Counted from the stretch's first letter, positions 1 through 9,493 are shown. The stretch: 64,000 nt of DNA from Bacteroidota bacterium (GCA_038746285.1 JBCDKT010000010.1:23309-87308), one strand, 5' to 3'. Notes: generated by a model from the letters alone, not told the origin. Program-made: numbers and translations.

Positions 1-498
1 GTCGCGAGGAGATTGAAGGAGCCGCACCAGGCGCACGGTCGCATCGAGCAGCGTGTGGGTGACCGGACGGATAGACACGCCGCGATCCAACTCGGAGCCG
101 CTGAGCGTAGCCTCTTCCAGGCCGTGCTTTGCCGTCGCCGCCGCTACCTCGGCCGGGTTCAGCGCGAGCGCTAAGCCTAAGCACGGCGCATCAGGGCTTG
201 CTTCGAGCACCCGCACGATGACCGGGAGTTCGAACGACACCACGAGGCACTCGGCGGGGCCGTGCGCGAACGTCTCCTCGGCCAGGACGAGTTCTTTCCG
301 GCCCTGCGCCAGGATCCAGAGCGCCACGCCCTGTTGCAGGTGTAGCGGACGAGTGGGCCGCGCGTACCGGATCAGCTTCAGCGGCTCGATGGTCGTAGCG
401 TGGCTACCCTCAGCAGAGGCAAATCGTGCAATGAGGCTGGCCAACTCTGCCCGTTGCGTTGCCAGGCTAGGGTCCGTCGTGCTACTGTTCATAGCCAT
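1..498 (-). CDS. AraC-family transcriptional regulator, N-terminal part (cut by window edge)
   Basis: The minus strand is open from ATG at 498 to the window edge, 166 codons with no stop. The translation matches the AraC N-terminal effector-binding domain (AraC_N, PF06719): an ELASLIARF helix, then GSHATTIEPLKLIRYARP, an ALWILAQGRKEL strand and a PVIVRVLEASPDAP segment. The C-terminal DNA-binding HTH would lie outside the window. It is transcribed divergently from the SDR gene at 759 across about 260 bp. Regulators of this type often control the oxidoreductase beside them, so the SDR gene is a likely target (inference). A second in-frame ATG at 492 is an alternative start. Confidence 0.85.
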   Translation of the reverse strand, partial: MAMNSSTTDPSLATQRAELASLIARFASAEGSHATTIEPLKLIRYARPTRPLHLQQGVALWILAQGRKELVLAEETFAHGPAECLVVSFELPVIVRVLEASPDAPCLGLALALNPAEVAAATAKHGLEEATLSGSELDRGVSIRPVTHTLLDATVRLVRLLQSPRD

Positions 499-758
499 AT
501 CGCTTGTCTCCGAAACTCGAACTCCGATAGATACTGCCTCGCTGTCGCGCACGACACTGCTGCATCTTGGGACTCTGCAAGTTCGTTTACTGTGCCGCGG
601 CCGGAGCGGCCACGAAAGCAGATAAGTAAGATCAGGCAAGAATTGCGTGATTCTGGGTCATCCGCTCGCGTGCCGGTCCGGTTGTATCCCCACGCTGCCT
701 CGGCAGAACCGGACGCCAGGCGGCATTTGGCCGTTCTCCGCTTCAACATCGCCCCCCT
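499..758. other. Divergent intergenic region between AraC regulator and SDR gene
   Basis: About 260 bp without a convincing gene. It must hold the promoters of both divergent genes and probably the operator of the AraC-type regulator, but I cannot identify a clear operator repeat. Short reading frames here look like shadows. Confidence 0.4.
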
Positions 759-1697
759 ATGCCTACGCAAGAGACTACCTCCGCAATCCCCACAGCGCGT
801 GTTTTCGTGACCGGTGCCACCGGCTTCATCGGCTCCGCCATCACACGCCGCCTCCTGGACGACGGCTACGAGGTGACTGGCCTCGCCCGCAGTGATGCAG
901 CCGCCGAGACCCTCCGCCAGCGAGGCATCGGCGTACACCGCGGCGACCTGACAGACCCCGCCAGCCTCGCCGCCGGCGCTCGGGCTGCCGACGGCGTCAT
1001 CCACACGGCGTTCATCCACGATTTCTCCCGGTACGAGGAGAACAACCGGATCGACCGGCGCGCCGTTGAGGCGATAGCCGACGCGCTCGAAGGATCGGGC
1101 AAGCCGTTCGTGGCGACCTCGGCCACGACGGTGCTTGCCCCTGGCCGGCTCGGCACGGAAGAAGATGCGCCGGACCCGAACAACCCAGGGTCTGTGCGTG
1201 CGGCTTCGGAGGCGGCGTTGCCGGCGGCCCGGCGCGGCGTCCGCGCGAGCGTGGTGCGCCTCCCCCCCTCCGTGCACGGCCCCGGCGACACCGCCTTCGT
1301 GCCGGCGCTCATCGAGGCCGCGCGCCAGACCGGCGTCTCCGCCTTCGTCGGGGAAGGCGAGAACCGCTGGCCGGCGGTGCATCGCCTCGACGCCGCGCGG
1401 CTCTTCCGCCTGGCCTTCGAGAAGGCTGAGCCGGGGACCGTGCTGCACGGCGTGGCCGAGGAAGGCATCCCGATGCGCCGGATCGCTGAGGTCATCGGCG
1501 AGGGGCTAGGCGTCCCGGTGCGCGCGATTCCGGCCAGCGAGGCCCCCAGCCATTTCGGTTGGCTGGCAGGCTTCGTGCAGATCGACAACCCCATCTCCAG
1601 CGCCCTCACGCGCGAGTGGGCCGGTTGGCAGCCACAGGAGGCCGACCTACTGACCGACGTACGCGAGAACGGGTATTTCTCCCAAGAAACTGAGTGA
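759..1697 (+). CDS. SDR-family NAD(P)-dependent epimerase/dehydrogenase
   Basis: A 312-residue extended-type short-chain dehydrogenase/reductase. The nucleotide-binding motif TGATGFIG sits at residues 18-25, followed by GDLTDP and an HTAF strand typical of atypical/extended SDRs that act on NAD(P)-linked alcohols or sugars. A later HRLDAARLFRLAFE segment is common in the NmrA/YwnB-like branch. The substrate cannot be read from sequence. The ATG at 759 is chosen because the Rossmann motif starts soon after it. The divergent AraC regulator upstream suggests inducible expression. Cytosolic, with no signal peptide. Confidence 0.85.
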   Translation: MPTQETTSAIPTARVFVTGATGFIGSAITRRLLDDGYEVTGLARSDAAAETLRQRGIGVHRGDLTDPASLAAGARAADGVIHTAFIHDFSRYEENNRIDRRAVEAIADALEGSGKPFVATSATTVLAPGRLGTEEDAPDPNNPGSVRAASEAALPAARRGVRASVVRLPPSVHGPGDTAFVPALIEAARQTGVSAFVGEGENRWPAVHRLDAARLFRLAFEKAEPGTVLHGVAEEGIPMRRIAEVIGEGLGVPVRAIPASEAPSHFGWLAGFVQIDNPISSALTREWAGWQPQEADLLTDVRENGYFSQETE

Positions 1698-1728
1698 GTC
1701 CGCCGGGAGGGCGAGCACCGCGTAGCCC

Positions 1729-4700
1729 TCAGACGCCGATCACGTCGTAGCCGGAGCCGTCGACGGGGTCTTTCTTGACCTCAATGCGGACGGGGAACGC
1801 CTCCTTTAGCTCGTCGAGGTGGGTGATGACGAGGATCTTGTCGAAGTCCTCGCGGATGGCCTGGATGGCCTCGACGAGACGCTCGATGCCCTGCTTGTCC
1901 TGCGTCCCGAAGCCCTCGTCGACGACGAGCGTGCGGATGCGGACGCCGCTGCGCTCGGCCAGCAGTTGTGCGAGGGCGATGCGGAGCGCGAAGTTGACCC
2001 GGAAGGCCTCGCCGCCGGAGAAGGTCTCGTAGGGGCGCGGCACGCCGCCGGCGTCGGTGATCTTGATGTCGAGCGTCTCTTTCGTCCCGCCGGTCTTTTT
2101 GTCCTTCAGCGTCTCCAGCGTGACGCGGGTGCGACCTTTGGCGAGGCGGTCGAGGAGCGCGTTCGCCCGGTCCTCGATCTCGGGCAGGGTCTCCTCGATG
2201 ATAAGCGCCGGGATGCCGTTCTTGCCGAAGGCGTCGCGGAGGTGGCGGTAGAGCGTGCGGTCCCGCATGGCGTCGCGGTGCTCGGCGCGGACGGCCTTGA
2301 GCGCGTCGCGGTCGCGGGCGGCGCGCTCCAGGCGCTCGCGGATGCCGCCGAGGCGGGCCTGGGCGTCGCTGAGGCGGGTGGCGAGCCCGGCGCGGCGCTC
2401 GGTGTGGGTACGCTGCTGCTCGGCGAGGTCGGCGCGGGCAGCGAGGCCCGACTGCGCGGCCTCGACGGCGGCGCGGAGCGCACCGGTGTCTTCGTCGTTC
2501 TGGGCGACTTCGTCGGCAATCTGGGTACGACGGGCGGTCCAGTCGGCGAGCCGGTCGCGGGCGTTGAGGAGCGCCGAGCGGCGGTCGGGTGCCTCGGCGA
2601 GGGCGTCGCGGTCGCGGCGGACGGCGTCGTGGCGGGCGGCGTCGTAGCCGAGCGTGCCGAGCTGCTGCTGGAGCGCGTCGATCTGCCGCTGGACCGGCGC
2701 GAAGGCCTCGCCCGAGGCGAGCTGCTCGCGGAGCGCTGCTTCCTCGCGCTGTCCGGCTTCGATCTTCTGCGCGAGCGTGTCGCGCCGCCCCTCGACCTCG
2801 CCCAGGTCGCGCAGCGTGGCTTCGTGGCGGGCGCGCTGCGCGGCCTCGGCCTGCACCTGCTCGAACCGCTCGGGGTCGAACGGAAGCTCGCGGAGCCTGT
2901 CTTCGAGGTCGGTCCGCTCGGCGCGGAGGGCGGGGCTGAAGGCGTCGTCCCGAAGCTGCCGGTCGAGGTCGTCGGCGCGGGTCCGCCGCGCGGCGAGGTC
3001 GGCGACGGCCTCCTCGGCGGTGGCGATCCGGCCCTGCACCGCGGCGAGGGTGTCGGCCACGCCGTTCTGCTGCTCGATCCGTGCCTTGAGGTCGGCAAAG
3101 CGGCGGAGCAGGCCGGCGCGCTGCTCCTGCCGCTGCTGCACCTCGCCCTCGACGCGGGCGATCCCGGCTGCGAGCGCAGCCTTTTCTTCGGCATAGGTCT
3201 GCCCGACAGTCCGGCGGTGCTCGGGCGTGAGGTCGGTCCCGCAGGTCGGGCACGTCTCGGTGTCGAGGGCTCGCATCCGCTCGGCCTTCTCGTCCACCCG
3301 TTTCACCTCGCCCCGCAGGCGCTCGATCTCGCGCTGCAGCCCGTCGATCTCGGCCTTGACGCCGCTCCCCTGCTCGCGCACGGTCGCCTGCTCGGCCTTC
3401 ACCGACTCGACTGTGGCGACGCGCTGCTCCAGGTCCGACGCCTGCTGCTTCAGACCGGGCAGGGCTTGGGCGTGGACGCTGGCCGACTTGATCTGCTCGC
3501 GCAGGCTGCGGATGCTGGCCTGGAGCGCCCCCCGCTCGCTCGCCAGCGACTTGTCGAGCGCCGTGATGCGGGCCTCGAACGCCTGCCGCTCGGTGCGGCG
3601 GGCACGCAGGGCTTCAAGCTCGCGCTCGGCGGTGCGGGCCGCATCCAGTCCGCGCTCGGCGATGGGCCGTTCGAGGAGGCGACGCTCGGCCTCGGCGTGC
3701 GCCTTCCGGTCGGCTTGCACCTCGGCGTCGAGTTTGCCGAGGCGCTTCTCGTGGTCCATCCGCTGCCGCTCCAGCTCCAGCTTCTTCTCGTTTAGCTGCT
3801 TCTCGACCCCGCGCCAGAGGTCGGCTTTCTGGCTGAGGTCGCGGTACTCCTTGTCGAGCGCGGTCCACCGCTCGTAGTCGCGCTCGATGGCGTCGCGCTG
3901 CGCGATCAGCGTCTCGGCCTGCGTGATCCGCCCGGCGAGGTCGGTCCGCTCGCGGTCGAGTTCCTGGCGGCGTGCGGCGAGGCGGGCGAGGCGGGCCTGC
4001 TGGCCTTCGACAGTCTGGGCTAGGCTGTCGAGTTCCGCGAGGCGCTCGGTGAGGCGCTTGCCCTCGGTGTCGGCGTCGGCCTGGTCTTGTTTTAGTTTTG
4101 CAATAACAGATTCAAGCTCCGCACCCTCCTCCTTCCACCGCCCCTCGTCTTCGAGCGCCCCCGTCAGCCGCTCGATCTCCAGGTCGGCCCGCTTGCCACG
4201 CTCGGTCGCCTCCGACAGCCGGCCGCGCGCGACGGCGGCGTATTTCTCGTAGCGGTCCAGCCCGAGGATCCGGCCGAGGATCTCCTTGCGCTCGCCGGAT
4301 TTCTTCTTGGTGAACTCGTCGCTCCGCCCCTGGAGCAGGAACGCCGAGTTGATGAACGTCTCGTAGTCCAGCCCGAGCGTGTCGGTGATGACGGCCTGCG
4401 TGTCCTTGACCGAACCCTCAGTGAGCGCCCGGAAGTCGGTGCCGTCCCACGCCTGAAACTCCAGCCCCGGCTTCGAGGTCTTGCCGGAGGCCGAGCGCTG
4501 GAACGAGCGCACGACGCGGTAGCGCCCGCCTTCGAGGTCGAAGACGAGCTCGACCTGCATGTCGCGCGTGCCGATGCGGAGGAGGTCTTCGTCGGGCTTG
4601 CGGGCATCGCTCGACTTCCGCGCCTCGCCCCAGACGGCCCAGGTGATGGCGTCGAGCAGCGCCGACTTGCCCTGCCCGTTGCCGCCCGAGAGGCACGCGA

Positions 4701-4782
4701 CGTGGAACTGCTCGAAGTCGAGCGGCTCGGCGTCGGTGCCGTACGAGAGAAAGTTGCGGAGCCTGAGGGAAACGGGAACCAT
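1729..4782 (-). CDS. SbcC/Rad50-like SMC-family ATPase
   Basis: A 1017-residue SMC-type ATPase. Walker A (GGNGQGKS) lies at residues 33-40, followed by a long predicted coiled coil. A central zinc-hook CPTC (cysteines near 511 and 514) is followed by the returning coil, then an ABC signature FSGGEAFRVN and a Walker B LVVDEGFGTQD near the C-terminus. This order matches SbcC/Rad50, the ATPase that works with the SbcD/Mre11 nuclease in processing broken DNA ends and hairpins. No sbcD-like gene is adjacent. The upstream gene on this strand is cvpA-like, 43 bp away, so the two may be co-transcribed. Confidence 0.88.
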   Translation of the reverse strand: MVPVSLRLRNFLSYGTDAEPLDFEQFHVACLSGGNGQGKSALLDAITWAVWGEARKSSDARKPDEDLLRIGTRDMQVELVFDLEGGRYRVVRSFQRSASGKTSKPGLEFQAWDGTDFRALTEGSVKDTQAVITDTLGLDYETFINSAFLLQGRSDEFTKKKSGERKEILGRILGLDRYEKYAAVARGRLSEATERGKRADLEIERLTGALEDEGRWKEEGAELESVIAKLKQDQADADTEGKRLTERLAELDSLAQTVEGQQARLARLAARRQELDRERTDLAGRITQAETLIAQRDAIERDYERWTALDKEYRDLSQKADLWRGVEKQLNEKKLELERQRMDHEKRLGKLDAEVQADRKAHAEAERRLLERPIAERGLDAARTAERELEALRARRTERQAFEARITALDKSLASERGALQASIRSLREQIKSASVHAQALPGLKQQASDLEQRVATVESVKAEQATVREQGSGVKAEIDGLQREIERLRGEVKRVDEKAERMRALDTETCPTCGTDLTPEHRRTVGQTYAEEKAALAAGIARVEGEVQQRQEQRAGLLRRFADLKARIEQQNGVADTLAAVQGRIATAEEAVADLAARRTRADDLDRQLRDDAFSPALRAERTDLEDRLRELPFDPERFEQVQAEAAQRARHEATLRDLGEVEGRRDTLAQKIEAGQREEAALREQLASGEAFAPVQRQIDALQQQLGTLGYDAARHDAVRRDRDALAEAPDRRSALLNARDRLADWTARRTQIADEVAQNDEDTGALRAAVEAAQSGLAARADLAEQQRTHTERRAGLATRLSDAQARLGGIRERLERAARDRDALKAVRAEHRDAMRDRTLYRHLRDAFGKNGIPALIIEETLPEIEDRANALLDRLAKGRTRVTLETLKDKKTGGTKETLDIKITDAGGVPRPYETFSGGEAFRVNFALRIALAQLLAERSGVRIRTLVVDEGFGTQDKQGIERLVEAIQAIREDFDKILVITHLDELKEAFPVRIEVKKDPVDGSGYDVIGV

Positions 4783-4825
4783 GTCGAGTGACGAACGACG
4801 AGTGACGAATGGGACTCACAGGTCG

Positions 4826-5371
4826 TCAGTCATCATCGTCGAACTTGTCGAGGAGGGTGTCTTGCAGGCCGGGGGCGAGGGCACAGAAGAGGTCCCACGC
4901 GCTCGGGGCCAGGGTCTGGACGGGGGCGTAGAGGACCGACTGCTCCCGCGTCTCTTCGCCGACGAGGAGCGGCGCGCCGCCGGGGAGGGCGACGGCGCTC
5001 GTGACGAGGAGGAGCACGCTCAGGACGAGCGCGGCGCGCAGCCCGCCGAACCCGGCCCCGGCCAGTTTGTCGACCGCGCCGAGCTTGAGGAGCGCGAGCG
5101 CCCTGCGAACGAGAAAGGCGGCGAAGGTGAGCGCGCTGAGCACCGCCGCGAAGGTAACCCCGAACCCGAGCACCGGCGCGAGCCGATCCGACAGCCCGAG
5201 GCTCGCCACGACGAGGTCGCCCACCGGACCCATCGCCCCCGCCGCGAGCCACAGCGCGACGACGAGGCCGACGGTACCGACGAGTTGGCTAAGCGCACCG
5301 GCACGCACGCCGCGCCACACGCCGAGCGCGATCAGTCCAGCGAGGGCCAGATCGAGGGTGCCGGCGGACAT
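4826..5371 (-). CDS. CvpA-family membrane protein
   Basis: A 181-residue protein with about four hydrophobic segments (for example LALAGLIALGVW, VGLVVALWLAAGAM, VTFAAVLSALTFAAF and ALVLSVLLLVTSAVAL), matching the CvpA/colicin V production family of inner-membrane proteins. Family members affect envelope and secretion phenotypes, but the molecular role is unclear. The ATG at 5371 is preferred over an upstream in-frame start at 5449, because the extra N-terminus would be encoded by a dispersed palindromic repeat. The C-terminus is strikingly acidic (FDDDD). Confidence 0.8.
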   Translation of the reverse strand: MSAGTLDLALAGLIALGVWRGVRAGALSQLVGTVGLVVALWLAAGAMGPVGDLVVASLGLSDRLAPVLGFGVTFAAVLSALTFAAFLVRRALALLKLGAVDKLAGAGFGGLRAALVLSVLLLVTSAVALPGGAPLLVGEETREQSVLYAPVQTLAPSAWDLFCALAPGLQDTLLDKFDDDD

Positions 5372-5420
5372 TAGCAGTGCGCCTCGATTGTAGGTGAAGT
5401 CCCGCTCCAAGCCCCGACAC

Positions 5421-5494
5421 TCGTCATCCCCGCGCAGGCGGGGACCCACAGGTATGCTGGCCGGTGGATCCCGGATCGGGGTCCGGGATGACCG
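5421..5494. repeat. Composite palindromic repeat, copy 1 (REP/BIME-like)
   Basis: Two hairpins in tandem, CCCCGC-gcag-GCGGGG and CCCGGA-tcgggg-TCCGGG, bounded by GTCAT at the left and ATGAC at the right. Related copies are at about 6256, 24563, 42591, 47550 and 63936. It lies between the cvpA-like and yqeY-like genes. Confidence 0.75.
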
Positions 5495-5588
5495 GTGTTC
5501 GAGGAATGGAATCCGGCGAGAGCGAGACCACCGAAGTGGACGCGCGGAAACGACCGCGAACGCAAAAGCGGGGGGTCACACGCCAGCA

Positions 5589-6029
5589 TCACGCGCTCAG
5601 CAACTCCTGCACGGCGACGCGGACGCGGTTGCCGTCGGCCTTGCCCTTAAGCGCGCTCATCGCCTCGCCCATCACGCGGCCCATGTCCTTCATCGTCGTC
5701 GCGCCGGTGCGGGCGACGATCTCGTGGACGACGCGCTGGATGTCCTCGTCGGTGAGTTGGGCAGGGAGGTACTCAGCGATGATGGTCAGTTCGTCGCGCT
5801 CGCGTTGGGCGAGGTCGTCGCGGCCGGCGTCTTCGTACTGCTGCATCGCGTCGCGGCGCTGCTTGGCCTGCTTCTGGACGATGGCGACGAGGTCGTCGTC
5901 GGTGAGTGAGCCGGAGCCGTCTTTCTGCTTTTCGATGACGGCGGAGCGGATCGCGCGAAGGGCGAGGAGCCGGGTCTTGTCCTTGGCCCGCATGGCGTCT
6001 TTGAGGTCGTGGTCGAGGCGGTCGAGCAT
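5589..6029 (-). CDS. GatB/YqeY domain protein
   Basis: A 146-residue, all-alpha YqeY-like protein, the full usual length of the family. Typical stretches are LKDAMRAKDKTRLLALRAIRSA at the N-terminus, VAIVQKQAKQRRDAMQQYE in the middle, and a C-terminal MGRVMGEAMSALKGKADG motif shared with the tail domain of GatB, the tRNA-amidotransferase subunit. YqeY proteins are thought to interact with tRNA, but their function is not established. It is flanked on both sides by palindromic repeats and reads away from the TonB receptor gene. Confidence 0.9.
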   Translation of the reverse strand: MLDRLDHDLKDAMRAKDKTRLLALRAIRSAVIEKQKDGSGSLTDDDLVAIVQKQAKQRRDAMQQYEDAGRDDLAQRERDELTIIAEYLPAQLTDEDIQRVVHEIVARTGATTMKDMGRVMGEAMSALKGKADGNRVRVAVQELLSA

Positions 6030-6210
6030 GCGTCGGCGGGAGGTGCGTGAGGTATCGAGTAGGGACGTAGAAGCTACGCCCGTCGCCGGTCCACGTTTCG
6101 GCCCGCCGGACGCAGCCGCGACTCACCGACTCCTGACGCGGCTCGTCGATTTCGCCCCAACCTGGCACCGCAGGACCAGTAGACCGAACCGAACTCACAG
6201 CCATAGTCCG

Positions 6211-8628
6211 ATGCGCTCGCCTCGAACTCCAAACCACCCTGCTCTCCAACATCTTGTCATCCCGGACCCCGATCCGGGATTCAGAGGTGCGGCCGAACCG
6301 GTGGATCCCCGTCCCACGCCTTCGCGGGGACAGGCTCTGCGCGGGGATGACGGCTGTACGGGAGAGGCATGCTGCGACAAAGCCGCGCATTGGTCCAACC
6401 TGACCCGCTCGCTCGTCCTCTTCTTCCTCGTCTCGTGCTCCGCTGCCGCGCAGCCCGCCGTCGTGACCGGCCGGGCCGTGGACGGCGACGGGCAGAGGCT
6501 CCCGCTCGTCAACGTCTGGCTCGACGGGTCGATGGCCGGCAGCGTGACGGACGGCGACGGGCGCTTCGCGTTTGCCGCGACGCAGACAGGCGAACAGACC
6601 GTCCGGGCGACGCTCCTCGGGCATGAGGATGCCGCCGCGCGCGTCGTGCTCGCTGCGGGCGACACGGTCCGCGTGACCCTCCGCCTGCCCGAGACGCTGG
6701 CCACGCTCGGCGAGGCGGTCGTCGAGGCGAGCGGCTTTTCGAGCGGCGACGCCGAGCGCGCCACGTTCCGCCCGCTCGACATCCTCACCACGCCCGGTGC
6801 CGCCGCCGACGTGTTCCGCGCCGTCCAGACGCTTCCCGGCGTGACGACGGTCGACGAGGGCGCGGGCCTCTTCGTGCGCGGCGGCGACGTGGGCGAGACG
6901 GCCGTCCTCCTCGACGGGGCGCGGCTCCAGCACCCGTACCGCTACGAGTCGCCGACGGGCGGCGTCTTCGGGTCGATCCCGCCGTTTTTCCTCAAGGGGA
7001 CGGCGTTCTCGGCCGGCGGCTTCTCGGCGCGCTACGGCAACGCCCTCTCCGGGGTCCTCGCGCTCGAAACCCTCGACGAGCCGCAGCGCGACGCCCTCAA
7101 CGCAAGTGCGGGCCTGGCCGGCGTCTCGCTCGGCGTCGACAAGCGCCTACTCGACGGGCGACTCGGGGTGCGGTTCTCAGGCAACCGCTCGTCGACGGGG
7201 CTGCTGTTCGGCGTCAACGGCATGGGCGGGGACTTCGTCGAAGCGCCGGAGAGCCGGGACGTCAACCTGAGCCTGTCGTACCGCTACGCGCCGGCGGGCC
7301 GGGTCAAGCTGTTCAGCTATGGCACCGGCACCCGCGTCGGGGCGCGCGAGCCGCAGCCGTCGTTCGAGGGTGTCTACCGGGCGCGCGAGCGAAACCGGCT
7401 CCACGTTCTCTCCTGGCAGGACCTCCGCGCCGGCTGGCTCCTCAAAGCCAACGCCTCGGCGGGGTCGTTCACCAGCACGCGTCGCTTCGGCAACCTCGAC
7501 CTGGAGACAGCCGACGAACACCTCGGCCTCCGGCTCGATGCCGAGCGCGACCTCTCGCGCCGCCTCCGCCTTGCCGTGGGCGCGACCGCGAGCCGGGCCG
7601 TAGCCCGCTTCGGCGGATCGGTCCCGGTCCTCGGCGACGTGCTCGACCCCGAGGCCGAGACGACCACGCTCCGCGAACGCTACGCGGTGACGCGGGCCGG
7701 CGGCTACGGTCTCGTCGAGGCCCAGCTCGCCCGGCGGCTCTTCCTCCAGGCCGGCGTCCGCACCGACGGGCACTCCGTGGCCGATGCCGCCACGGTCGAC
7801 CCGCGCTTCGCGCTGCGCTATCTCGTCGGGAAGCACGCGAGCCTCCGCCTCGCTACGGGCCGCTACAGCCAGTTCCCCGCGCCGGAGCAGTTCGGCGGTG
7901 AGAGCGGCAACGCCGCCCTCGGGCCGCAGCACGCCACCCACCTCATCGCCTCGGCCGAGTACGAGCGCGACCACACGCTCCTCCGTGCCGAAGCCTACCT
8001 CAAAGACTACGACCGGCTTGTCGTCCGCGCCCCCGCTGTCGGGGTGCCGGGCGGCCGCTACGAAAACGCAGGCACCGGCTGGGCGCGCGGAGTCGACCTC
8101 TTCGCCAAGTACGGCGCGTTCCTGCTGACGCGGGTCGACGGCTGGGCGTCGTACAGCTTCCTCCAGACGCGCCGCACCCAGACGCGCTCGCTCGGTGGCA
8201 CCGTCGCGCTCGGCGACGGGCCGGCCCCGTTTGAGGCGACGCACCACCTGACCGTCGTCGGCAAGGCGCGGGTGTGGCGGTTCCTCGCTGTCGGCACCTC
8301 GCTGCGCGCCGCCTCGGGCCGCCCGCACACGCCGGTCGTGGATGCCGTCCCGCCGAGCGCGGACGAGGCTCCCTACTACCTCCCCATCGAGGGGCCGGTC
8401 GGGAGCGAGCGTCTGCCGGCGTTCGTCCGCGTGGACCTCAACGCGTCGTGGTACCAGCCGTTCGGCGATGGGCACAGCGCCACCTTCTTCGTCTCGGTCG
8501 GGAACGTGCTCGGGCGGGCCAACACGCTCGGCTACGACTACGCACTCGACTACAGCACCCGCACGCCGCGCGCGACCAGCTACGACCGCTTCGTCTTCGC
8601 AGGCGTCAGCCTGTCGCTCGTTCGCTGA
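6211..8628 (+). CDS. TonB-dependent receptor with carboxypeptidase-regulatory-like N-terminus
   Basis: Outer-membrane receptor. A hydrophobic signal-like segment (RSLVLFFLVSCSAAAQ) is followed by a carboxypeptidase-regulatory-like beta-sandwich (VTGRAVDGDGQRLPLVNVW), a plug domain (LPGVTTVDEGAGLFVRGG) and a long beta-barrel ending in SLSLVR. It should import an unknown ligand with TonB energy. The start is uncertain. The frame's nearest ATG is 6211, which would place about 60 odd residues, partly encoded by a palindromic repeat, before the signal. The natural start of the signal peptide is a CTG codon at 6400. The TPR gene at 8698 follows in the same direction. Confidence 0.8.
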   Translation: MRSPRTPNHPALQHLVIPDPDPGFRGAAEPVDPRPTPSRGQALRGDDGCTGEACCDKAAHWSNLTRSLVLFFLVSCSAAAQPAVVTGRAVDGDGQRLPLVNVWLDGSMAGSVTDGDGRFAFAATQTGEQTVRATLLGHEDAAARVVLAAGDTVRVTLRLPETLATLGEAVVEASGFSSGDAERATFRPLDILTTPGAAADVFRAVQTLPGVTTVDEGAGLFVRGGDVGETAVLLDGARLQHPYRYESPTGGVFGSIPPFFLKGTAFSAGGFSARYGNALSGVLALETLDEPQRDALNASAGLAGVSLGVDKRLLDGRLGVRFSGNRSSTGLLFGVNGMGGDFVEAPESRDVNLSLSYRYAPAGRVKLFSYGTGTRVGAREPQPSFEGVYRARERNRLHVLSWQDLRAGWLLKANASAGSFTSTRRFGNLDLETADEHLGLRLDAERDLSRRLRLAVGATASRAVARFGGSVPVLGDVLDPEAETTTLRERYAVTRAGGYGLVEAQLARRLFLQAGVRTDGHSVADAATVDPRFALRYLVGKHASLRLATGRYSQFPAPEQFGGESGNAALGPQHATHLIASAEYERDHTLLRAEAYLKDYDRLVVRAPAVGVPGGRYENAGTGWARGVDLFAKYGAFLLTRVDGWASYSFLQTRRTQTRSLGGTVALGDGPAPFEATHHLTVVGKARVWRFLAVGTSLRAASGRPHTPVVDAVPPSADEAPYYLPIEGPVGSERLPAFVRVDLNASWYQPFGDGHSATFFVSVGNVLGRANTLGYDYALDYSTRTPRATSYDRFVFAGVSLSLVR
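6256..6351. repeat. Composite palindromic repeat, copy 2 (REP/BIME-like)
   Basis: Starts GTCATCCCGGACCCC with a GATCCGGG return arm and ends with GCGGGGATGAC. It has the same boundary logic as the copy at 5421. It sits immediately upstream of the signal-peptide region of the TonB receptor and overlaps its longest possible reading frame. Confidence 0.7.
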
Positions 8629-8697
8629 CGCTCCGCGTCTACCTCCGTATCCGCACGCCGTCTCTCCTCCAACCCCGTACCTTCAACCTCCGAACCC

Positions 8698-9465
8698 ATG
8701 ACACGCTTTCTCTCGATCCTCGTCTTCCTCGCCGCGCTCGTACCTGCGACCTACGCGCAGGACGCCGCCGCGCTCATACTCGACGCCAAGCAGGTGCTCC
8801 AGCAGGGCCTCGATGCGGGCAGCGAAGAGTCGATCCTCCGCGCCCGCGCCGCCTTCGAACGCGCCACCGGAACCGACGACGACCGCCTCGCGGCCCTCGC
8901 CCACTACTACGTCGCCCTGACCAACATCCGGGCGCAGGTTCTCCTCGACCGTGAGACGGAGAAAGAGCGCATGGTCGAGCTCGTGGACAACGCCATCGAA
9001 CACCTCGAAGCCTCGATCGAGCGCGACCCGGCGCTCCCCGAGTCGCACGCGCTCCTCTCCAGCACCTACGGCCAGAAGCTCGGGCTCAAGCCGATGCTGA
9101 CGATGTTCCTCGGGCCGAAGGTCAGCCGGACGATGGACAAGGCTAAGCAGCTCGGGCCGGACAACCCGCGCGTCGTCTTCACCGAGGCGCAGTCGCTCTA
9201 CTTCACCCCGAAGATGTGGGGCGGCAGCCGCGAGCGCGCCCTCGAAGGCTTCGAGCGCGCCGCCGCGCTCTACGAGGCCGAGACCGACCGCGACCCGCTC
9301 CTCCCCGGCTGGGGCCACGACGAGGCCTACGCCTGGCAGGGCATCGCGCTCGACAGCTTCGACCGGACAGACGAGGCCCGCGCTGCCTTCGAGCGGGCGC
9401 TGGAGATCAACCCGAACTACGGGTGGGTGCGCTACGACCTCCTCCCCGGCCTCGCCTCCAACTGA
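8698..9465 (+). CDS. Secreted TPR-like protein
   Basis: A 255-residue protein with a cleavable signal peptide (MTRFLSILVFLAALVPATYAQ). The rest is predicted alpha-helical with TPR-like units, for example LAALAHYYVALTNI, AIEHLEASIERDPALPESHALLS and ALDSFDRTDEARAAFERALEINPNYGW, the last being a near-canonical TPR. It starts 69 bp after the TonB receptor in the same direction. The pair probably acts together at the outer membrane or periplasm, with this protein as a helper or scaffold (inference). No catalytic motif is seen. Confidence 0.78.
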   Translation: MTRFLSILVFLAALVPATYAQDAAALILDAKQVLQQGLDAGSEESILRARAAFERATGTDDDRLAALAHYYVALTNIRAQVLLDRETEKERMVELVDNAIEHLEASIERDPALPESHALLSSTYGQKLGLKPMLTMFLGPKVSRTMDKAKQLGPDNPRVVFTEAQSLYFTPKMWGGSRERALEGFERAAALYEAETDRDPLLPGWGHDEAYAWQGIALDSFDRTDEARAAFERALEINPNYGWVRYDLLPGLASN

Positions 9466-9493
9466 GCGCGCACTGACCTACCTCGTGCCCGAC

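Noticed and set aside
1819..3795. Long plus-strand reading frame opposite the SbcC-like gene
   Set aside because: High GC content leaves antisense frames open; the composition is Ala/Gly/Arg/Leu-rich with no family match, whereas the minus strand has clear Walker and zinc-hook motifs.
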